From NCBI GenBank assembly GCA_028288385.1, contig JAQBNX010000021.1, positions 1-16,097 of the forward strand: a stretch of DNA of 16,097 nucleotides, given 5' to 3'. Shown piece after piece: positions 7,676 to 13,008 of the stretch. Below the pieces are notes generated by a model. The model worked only from the letters and a program-made list of their open reading frames with translations. It was not told where the DNA came from and made no database searches. Position numbers and translations under genes: made by a program. The stretch is from Spirosoma sp. (GTDB taxonomy: Bacteria > Bacteroidota > Bacteroidia > Cytophagales > Spirosomataceae). The stretch's first letter is position 1. Every line of letters starts with the position of its first letter.

Positions 7676-9258
7676 TGAAACCCATTTCCTCCGCGCTAAT
7701 CTCCGTTTTTTATAAAGACGGTCTCGAACCCATTGTCCGGCTGCTGCACGAACAACACGTTCAACTCTACTCGACCGGTGGCACGCAGGCGTTCATTGAA
7801 CAGCTTGGCATTCCTGTAACGGCCGTTGAAGACCTAACGGGCTATCCGTCAATTTTTGGCGGGCGGGTCAAAACGCTGCATCCGGCCGTCATGGGTGGGA
7901 TATTGTACCGTCGCGGTATGCCGGAAGACCTCGCCCAGGCCAATCGGCACGACATTCCACCAATTGACCTGGTCATCGTGGATTTGTATCCGTTTGAAGA
8001 AACGGTAGCATCGGGTGCAACAGACGAGGACGTAATCGAGAAAATTGATATTGGCGGTATTTCGCTGATCCGGGCGGCTGCTAAAAATCATAATGATGTC
8101 CTGATCGTGTCGTCGCGCAGCCAGTATGCCGATGTGCTAACGCTGCTCAAGGATAAGGCCGGGGTTACTGACCTGACCGACCGCCGGCAGTATGCTGCCA
8201 AAGCCTTTGCCGTTACGTCGCACTACGATACGGCCATTCGCCGGTATTTCGAGAGTCAATCGGACGGCACAGGGGCGGAAGGGAATTTGACTAAAGAGGC
8301 CGGTGTTCTCACCGATTTCAAGACTCTGCCCGCCAATCACCTGCGCTACGGCGAAAACCCGCACCAGCAGGCCACTTTTTATGGTGATATGGAGGCTATG
8401 TTTGAGAAACTGCATGGTAAAGAACTCTCCTATAATAACCTGGTTGACGTTGATGCCTGCGTAGGGCTTATCGACGAGTTTCCATTAGGCGATGGCTCGT
8501 CGGCTGCGTTTGCCATCATTAAGCATACCAACGCCTGTGGCATTGCCACCGCCCCCACGGCTAAAGAAGCGTATCTGACGGCGCTGGCCTGCGACCCGGT
8601 ATCGGCGTTTGGTGGAGTGCTGATCAGCAACGTACCGGTAGACCGCGAAACGGCTGAAGAACTGAACAAGTTGTTCATGGAAATTTTGATTGCACCCGAT
8701 TACGCTCCCGATGCGCTGGAAATTCTCCGTTCCAAAAAGAACCGAATCTTGCTGAAACGTAAACCGGTAGCCCTGCCATCGATCATGTTCAAAACCATTC
8801 TGAACGGCGTGCTGGAGCAGGACAAAGACAGCCAGACAGAAACGGCCAGTCAGTTTAAAACCGTTACGCAAAAAGTACCTACTGAAGGTGAAATGCGGGC
8901 TATGGAGTTCGCCTTAAAGGTGTGTAAGCATACAAAATCCAATACCATTGTGCTAGCAAACGAAGCCGGTTCATCGCACGGGCGGTTGCTGGCTAGTGGA
9001 GTAGGGCAGACCTCCCGCGTAGATGCCTTACGGCAGGCTATTGAAAAAGCACGGGCATTCGGGTTCGATCTAACCGGGGCTGTGATGGCATCGGACGCGT
9101 TTTTTCCATTCCCGGACTGCGTCGAAATTGCGGCTCAGGCAGGCATTACGGCGGTAGTTCAACCCGGTGGCTCGGTTCGTGATCAGGACTCAATCAACTA
9201 TTGCGACCAAAACGGCATGGCGATGGTCACGACGGGTGTTCGCCATTTTAAACACTAA
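7675..9258 (+). CDS. purH: Bifunctional AICAR transformylase / IMP cyclohydrolase
   Basis: PurH catalyses the last two steps of purine synthesis: AICAR is formylated with 10-formyl-THF to FAICAR, which is then closed to IMP, in the cytosol. The protein has 527 residues from ATG 7675; the TTG three bases earlier is not needed, and the N-terminus KPISSALISVFYKDGLEPIV matches the family. The MGS-like cyclohydrolase domain (about 1-150) shows STGGT (33-37), GGRVKTLHP (62-70), DLVIVDLYPFEETV and KIDIGGISLIRAAAKN. The transformylase domain (about 150-527) shows LRYGENPHQ (223-231), SYNNLVDVDAC, IIKHTNACG with the catalytic Lys283-His284 pair, DPVSAFGGVL, SDAFFPFPDCVE, QPGGSVRDQDSI and the terminal VTTGVRHFKH. 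All key motifs are intact and the length is normal. It is divergent from the flippase gene; a 23-codon ORF overlaps its start codon. gatC follows 120 bases later. Confidence 0.98.
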   Translation: MKPISSALISVFYKDGLEPIVRLLHEQHVQLYSTGGTQAFIEQLGIPVTAVEDLTGYPSIFGGRVKTLHPAVMGGILYRRGMPEDLAQANRHDIPPIDLVIVDLYPFEETVASGATDEDVIEKIDIGGISLIRAAAKNHNDVLIVSSRSQYADVLTLLKDKAGVTDLTDRRQYAAKAFAVTSHYDTAIRRYFESQSDGTGAEGNLTKEAGVLTDFKTLPANHLRYGENPHQQATFYGDMEAMFEKLHGKELSYNNLVDVDACVGLIDEFPLGDGSSAAFAIIKHTNACGIATAPTAKEAYLTALACDPVSAFGGVLISNVPVDRETAEELNKLFMEILIAPDYAPDALEILRSKKNRILLKRKPVALPSIMFKTILNGVLEQDKDSQTETASQFKTVTQKVPTEGEMRAMEFALKVCKHTKSNTIVLANEAGSSHGRLLASGVGQTSRVDALRQAIEKARAFGFDLTGAVMASDAFFPFPDCVEIAAQAGITAVVQPGGSVRDQDSINYCDQNGMAMVTTGVRHFKH

Positions 9259-9292
9259 TGCGGTTGCTATGCACCATCTGATAGGCGGTCTG

Positions 9293-9317
9293 TTTGGTTG
9301 CCTATACCCAAACCAAA
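9293..9317 (+). terminator. Small hairpin behind purH
   Basis: TTTGGTT (9293-9299) and AACCAAA (9311-9317) can pair as a 7-bp stem with an 11-base loop, 34 bases past the purH stop. The stem is AT-rich and lacks a following T run. It could be a weak terminator or mean nothing. Confidence 0.2.
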
Positions 9318-9378
9318 GTAGTTGCTTAATCGTGTAGTGGTCAATCTGGTAACCTGCCCGTTTTTCTCTCTTTAGAAA

Positions 9379-9666
9379 ATGAAAGTCGATTCGGAAGCAT
9401 TACAAAAAATTGCCCATTTGGCAAGGCTGGAGGTCAGTCCTGAGGAGGAAACCGACATGCTTAACAGCTTGAACGGCGTTTTGACGTGGATGGAGCAACT
9501 GGCCGAGGTTGATACAACGGGCGTTGAGCCGCTGACGCATATTTCGGCAGAAACGAATAGGCTACGTGAGGACGTAGTGGGCAATCATCTCCCCCGCGAA
9601 CAGGCCCTTGCCAACGCTCCCCAACACGACGGCCAGTTTTTTGAGGTTCCCAAGGTGCTGGAGTAG
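9379..9666 (+). CDS. gatC: Asp/Glu-tRNA amidotransferase subunit C
   Basis: A 95-residue protein of normal GatC length, starting at ATG 9379. The N-terminal helix ALQKIAHLARLEVSPEE and the following helix with LTWMEQLAEVDTTGVEPLTHISAETNRLREDVV are diagnostic for GatC, as is the C-terminal segment NAPQHDGQFFEVPKVLE. GatC is the small belt-like subunit that stabilises the GatA amidase and GatB kinase in the GatCAB complex, which converts misacylated Glu-tRNA(Gln) and/or Asp-tRNA(Asn) to the correct species. gatA and gatB are not in the window, so gatC is encoded apart from them here. It lies 120 bases behind purH and may have its own promoter or share that transcript. It ends 43 bases before the convergent hydrolase gene. 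Confidence 0.95.
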   Translation: MKVDSEALQKIAHLARLEVSPEEETDMLNSLNGVLTWMEQLAEVDTTGVEPLTHISAETNRLREDVVGNHLPREQALANAPQHDGQFFEVPKVLE

Positions 9667-9709
9667 CGCAACCTGATACGCAGCCGGTGCTTCTATATGG
9701 CTCTGGGAG

Positions 9710-10384
9710 TTATGTCCGGTCGCTCAGCAATGCCCGAATTGGTTTTGCCACGAGTTCTGGGTAGAAAACTAAACCGAAATGGTCACCTGGTACCTCTACG
9801 AAGGTCTCATCGGGCGGGGCCACAATGCTGTCGTGGCGCGCGTGAACGCGCAGGTCAGGCTGAACCATCAACTTCGGCACCGGGGCAAATAATGCCTGCA
9901 ACTGCTGCCAGACGTATAGTCGGGACATCTGCATCAACGAATCAAGCAAGTGATTATATAGATCCCGCGATTCCGGGAATGGGTACAGCTTTTTCAAAAC
10001 CCTGTTCACGGTTTGGCTCTGTGTAATACCTGAGTTGACCAAAAATTTGATAACCGTGAGGTTATGGATTGGAAACTTAATTTTCGCCTGGTCAGTAAAC
10101 GAAGCCAATTGAATAGCAGCGGCTCCACTAAGTTGCTTGATGTTGATTGCCACCCAGCCCCCCAACGAATGCCCAATCACTACGTTGTGGGACGTAATAC
10201 CGTAGTAGTCTATCAGGTACTGCGCCAGTAGTCGAACATCAATCCGGCCAGCCGGTTTCCACCGCATAAATTCATCGGCCAGGTTAATGGGAACGTAGTC
10301 GGTTGAAGGCAGCAGGGGTACAAGTTTATCGAAAATGGTTGGGTCTTCGACGTATCCGTGAATGAGGAATATGCGGTTGGTCAT
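9710..10384 (-). CDS. Small alpha/beta-fold hydrolase
   Basis: A 224-residue cytosolic protein, ATG at 10384-10382. It starts with an HG oxyanion-hole motif (IFLIHGYVED, residues 5-14) and has a nucleophile elbow GHSLGG at 71-76 with Ser73. The probable acid is Asp185 (VHARHDSIVAPP) and the probable base His202 (VPGDHFGLVF), so the catalytic triad looks complete and correctly ordered. There is no signal peptide or lid domain beyond a helical stretch at about 105-165. The family includes esterases, lipases, thioesterases and C-C bond hydrolases, and the substrate cannot be read from sequence. It is convergent with gatC and has no evident operon partner: 268 bases separate it from the next minus-strand gene. 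Confidence 0.85.
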   Translation of the reverse strand: MTNRIFLIHGYVEDPTIFDKLVPLLPSTDYVPINLADEFMRWKPAGRIDVRLLAQYLIDYYGITSHNVVIGHSLGGWVAINIKQLSGAAAIQLASFTDQAKIKFPIHNLTVIKFLVNSGITQSQTVNRVLKKLYPFPESRDLYNHLLDSLMQMSRLYVWQQLQALFAPVPKLMVQPDLRVHARHDSIVAPPDETFVEVPGDHFGLVFYPELVAKPIRALLSDRT

Positions 10385-10490
10385 AGAGAGGGTAACTGAA
10401 AAACAGAACTAGACGATTACGAAAGTCACCCACCTAAAGAGCACAAAGCGGCCCTGTTGCCTAAACGTTTAAATTTTGCTCGCAACCTGG

Positions 10491-10539
10491 CACTCTGTAA
10501 CGCTTATACGGGCCACCAACGCCCCAAGTGTTACAGGTG
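10491..10539. repeat. Inverted repeat in the intergenic region upstream of the hydrolase gene
   Basis: CACTCTGTAAC (10491-10501) is the inverted copy of GTTACAGGTG (10530-10539), with one unpaired T in the left arm and a 28-base spacer. It lies about 110 bases upstream of the hydrolase ATG and could be an operator-like site or a structured RNA. Nothing else is evident in the 268-base gap 10385-10652; a small plus-strand frame there has only a TTG start and no recognisable protein. Confidence 0.4.
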
Positions 10540-10652
10540 GGTGTACAAGCTAACTCAAACGAACGTACACGAACCTTTACATACTTCGCCTGTTAGGCTA
10601 AAAACTTTTCTTCGGGACCTACCTGTCAACTTAATACTGTCAATTTTTCATA

Positions 10653-11135
10653 TTATAGGTTTATCGGATTAGTGTTAATTCGTAAATTTTCTAAACTCCA
10701 GTCAATACCCCGTAAAATAGTATTGCGAGTAGCTTGCATAGAGAAATCATTGTCAATCTCCCATTTTTTACTTTTTAGCTCTAAGAGGCTTATGCTTTTT
10801 GACACTGACGAACCAGGCAGGTCTTGAGTGGATTCTTTAGTAATCTTTAAAAACTCCCTACCCTTAAAACTAAAACTTTCTAAATGAAAAGCTGAAATAT
10901 ATTGATCAGATAAATCATATATCAAAAACACCTCGTTTGAATTCTGCCTTAAGAGTAAGTTCCAATAATTTAATAAATCAATAAAAATATCTCTTGTTGT
11001 TTTTTTGTATTCAGCGTTCTCATTTCTCTCTATTTCGAGAAAATCCGCTACATTGTAGAAATCTACTTTTTCAAGTAGATTACCCGCAATTACGATGATA
11101 TCAACTGTCTGAATATCAAATAGAAATCTTATCAT
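10653..11135 (-). CDS. Hypothetical protein, AT-rich orphan gene
   Basis: A 160-residue protein if started at ATG 11135-11133. A TTG eight codons earlier (11159) is less likely because it would add only a basic, phenylalanine-rich leader. I do not recognise the family. The protein begins MIRFLFDIQTVDIIVIAGNL, is rich in I, L, N, K and E, and has no signal peptide or clear transmembrane helix. A likely pattern is an N-terminal alpha/beta part and a C-terminal part with SKSISLLELKSKKWEID and RGIDWSLENLR. Its base composition is very different from the neighbours: three sampled 60-base lines have 37, 23 and 28% G+C, against 57% in a sampled line of the DUF1501 gene. That suggests acquisition by transfer. 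Small soluble orphans like this are sometimes immunity proteins, but no toxin gene is adjacent, so this is speculation. The stop codon TAA is at 10655-10653. Confidence 0.6.
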   Translation of the reverse strand: MIRFLFDIQTVDIIVIAGNLLEKVDFYNVADFLEIERNENAEYKKTTRDIFIDLLNYWNLLLRQNSNEVFLIYDLSDQYISAFHLESFSFKGREFLKITKESTQDLPGSSVSKSISLLELKSKKWEIDNDFSMQATRNTILRGIDWSLENLRINTNPINL

Positions 11136-11301
11136 TTTAAACTTAAACCTACGAAACAATCACTAGAGATTATCTATACGAATTTATCAGTGTCGCCGTT
11201 CCCTAAGTTGCCCACAGCCTGATCAAAGAGTAAATAAAGCTTGTTTATTAGAGCCCGCCTTGTAAACTGAAACCTACTAATTTATTTGCTTTGCCTACTT
11301 G

Positions 11302-11330
11302 GACGGACATCCTATTGTAGGTGATCCGTC
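11302..11330. repeat. Bulged hairpin followed by TTT
   Basis: GACGGA (11302-11307) pairs with TCCGTC (11325-11330). Inside it CCTA pairs with TAGG around a TTG loop, with additional C-G and A-T pairs and two single-base bulges, about 12 bp in total. On the plus strand it is followed by TTTC. It may be a folded 5' region or weak terminator, or part of a degenerate element. Confidence 0.45.
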
Positions 11331-11420
11331 TTTCATGCTCTGTTGAGACTTTCACCCAACAAGTATAAGTCGGGAATTACATTTTATTGGATGTCAGTTA
11401 ATTGCAATTCTGCAGCCCCT

Positions 11421-11476
11421 TGCTCATTGGAATTTATGCCGCTCTACTTTTAGAGTAGCATAAATTCTAATGAGCA
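11421..11476. repeat. Near-perfect 56-base hairpin (26-base arms, CTTT loop)
   Basis: The left arm (11421-11446, starting TGCTCATTGGAATTTATGC) and the right arm (11451-11476, ending CATAAATTCTAATGAGCA) are inverse complements, except for two positions that can form G-T wobble pairs and one true mismatch. The loop is four bases, CTTT. It lies 24 bases past the DUF1501 stop codon. No T run follows on either strand, so it is not a classical intrinsic terminator, though it could stop RNA polymerase or protect the 3' end of the DUF1501 message. A palindromic mobile or REP-like unit is the alternative. Confidence 0.8.
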
Positions 11477-11500
11477 CGCTAATTAAAAGAGTCGTTCGCT

Positions 11501-13006
11501 TTACGCTATTATTGGCTTGACAATTTTGCCAGCTACGTCGGTTAGGCGAAAGGGGCGGCCCTGAAACTGGTACGTTAGTTTGGCATGGTCGAAGCCCAGT
11601 AAATGCAAAATGGTGGCTTGCAGGTCGTGCACGTGAACCTGGTCTTTCACCCCGTAGTAGCCAATGTCGTCGGTTTCTCCATAAGAAAATCCCCGTTTGA
11701 CGCCCCCGCCCGCCATCCAGACCGTAAAGGCATCGAGGTGGTGATCACGGCCGAAGAACGGCAGGACCTGCCCGTCGCGGTTTTCCTGCATGGGCGTCCG
11801 GCCGAACTCACCACCCCAGACCACGAGCGTATCGTCTAACAAGCCCCGTTGTTTCAGATCGGTCAATAGAGCCGCTACTGCCTGATCAGATTCTTTGCAT
11901 TTAATCTGTAGCCCTGTATCGACGGATGTATCCTTGCTGGTGCCGTGCGTATCCCAACCCCAGTCGAACAGTTGCACAAACCTGACACCCCGCTCCACCA
12001 ACCGGCGCGACAAGAGACAATTGCGGGCAAATGATCCTTTGTTCGGGTCAACGCCGTAGCTGTCGAGAATATACTGCGGTTCGCTTTTGATATCCATCGC
12101 ATCAGGCACCGACATCTGCATTCGGAAGGCCAGTTCATACTGGGCAATTCGGGTCAGGATTTCGGGGTCTTTCACGTCGTCATACTGCTGCTGGTTAATC
12201 TCGCTAATGGCATCGATGGTGTTTTTGCGCACGTCACGGCTCATTCCGGCGGGGTCGGAGGCATATAGCACCGGGTCGCCGTCTGTGCGGCACTGCACTC
12301 CCTGATACACAGATGGCAGAAAGCCACTGCCCCAAACCGACTTTCCCGCATCGGGCGATTTACCTCCCGACGCCAGCACGATATAGCCCGGCAGGTTGTC
12401 GTTTTCTGTGCCCAGCCCATACGTAACCCACGACCCCATACTGGGCCGACCCAGCCGGGCGCTGCCCGTATGCATGAGCAACTGGGCGGGAGCATGGTTG
12501 AACTGGTCGGTGTGCATCGCTTTCAGGAACGTAACGTCATCGACAACGCCCTGTAGGTGTGGCAGGTAATTGGAAACCCACGCGCCCGACTGGCCATGCT
12601 GCCCAAACTTTCCCTGCGGCCCCAGCATTTTTGGAACACCCCGGATAAAGGCAAACTTTTTGCCTTCCAGCAAAGCCTGTGGGCAGTCTTTGCCGTTGTA
12701 TTTGGCTAGTTCGGGCTTGTAGTCGAACAATTCCAACTGACTTGGCGACCCGGCCATGTGGATATAAATGACCCGTTTGGCTTTGGGCAGGTATTGTGCC
12801 GGGTGCGGAGTTGTGCCCGGGCTATCGGCCGACAGGGCAGACCCAACGGCGTTGCTCTGCGTATCGTTTTTACCCAAAAATCCGCAACTGCCCAGCACAG
12901 AACTGAGTGCCATGGCACCCAGACCCGTGGAGCAGGTGTGCAGAAAATGTCGGCGGGTTTCGCGCTCGGCAGCTGCCTGTTGGAGTTCGTTGAGGAGTTT
13001 GTTCAT
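11501..13006 (-). CDS. DUF1501 family exported protein (sulfatase-like fold)
   Basis: A 501-residue protein, ATG at 13006-13004 and TAA at 11503-11501. The N-terminus has a twin-arginine signal, RRHFLHT at 18-24, followed by a hydrophobic stretch and LGSC (Cys41), so it is probably Tat-exported and possibly lipidated. Family motifs in order are RVIYIHMAGSPSQLELFDYKP, HAPAQLLMHTGSARLGRPSMGSWV, FDWGWDTHG, LVVWGGEFGRTP, GRDHHLDAFTVWMAGGGVKRG and VHDLQATILHLLGFDH. These give the alkaline-phosphatase/sulfatase-like metal-site arrangement of DUF1501. The enzymatic activity of the family is not established to my knowledge. The start codon is 2 bases behind the stop of the PSCyt1-DUF1549-DUF1553 gene, the same pairing and order seen in planctomycetes, so the two products probably act together outside the cytoplasm. 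Confidence 0.92.
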   Translation of the reverse strand: MNKLLNELQQAAAERETRRHFLHTCSTGLGAMALSSVLGSCGFLGKNDTQSNAVGSALSADSPGTTPHPAQYLPKAKRVIYIHMAGSPSQLELFDYKPELAKYNGKDCPQALLEGKKFAFIRGVPKMLGPQGKFGQHGQSGAWVSNYLPHLQGVVDDVTFLKAMHTDQFNHAPAQLLMHTGSARLGRPSMGSWVTYGLGTENDNLPGYIVLASGGKSPDAGKSVWGSGFLPSVYQGVQCRTDGDPVLYASDPAGMSRDVRKNTIDAISEINQQQYDDVKDPEILTRIAQYELAFRMQMSVPDAMDIKSEPQYILDSYGVDPNKGSFARNCLLSRRLVERGVRFVQLFDWGWDTHGTSKDTSVDTGLQIKCKESDQAVAALLTDLKQRGLLDDTLVVWGGEFGRTPMQENRDGQVLPFFGRDHHLDAFTVWMAGGGVKRGFSYGETDDIGYYGVKDQVHVHDLQATILHLLGFDHAKLTYQFQGRPFRLTDVAGKIVKPIIA

Positions 13007-13008
13007 GC

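Larger units (their letters stand above)
11136..11500. other. Gene-free AT-rich gap with hairpins
   Basis: These 365 bases separate the orphan gene from the DUF1501 gene. No open frame of convincing quality was found on either strand. The gap contains two inverted repeats (11302-11330 and 11421-11476), plus a weak one with TGTTG at 11341-11345 and CAACA at 11357-11361. No tRNA, transposase remnant or target-site duplication was recognised. Confidence 0.6.

Noticed and set aside
9259..9378. Separate promoter for gatC
   Set aside because: No TAnnTTTG box with a matching -33 element was found in the 120-base gap, so transcription from purH or an unseen promoter cannot be distinguished.
10457..10672. 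71-codon plus-strand ORF between the hydrolase and orphan genes
   Set aside because: It begins only at a TTG, resembles no protein and contains the inverted repeat arms. It also runs into the end of the orphan gene on the other strand.
11421..11476. Classical Rho-independent terminator
   Set aside because: The stem is long enough, but no run of T follows on either strand and the stem is not GC-rich, so it is kept as a hairpin of unknown role.
11160..11500. Insertion sequence or integron attachment site
   Set aside because: No transposase or integrase frame, no flanking direct repeats and no attC-like core sites were seen. The palindromes alone are not enough.
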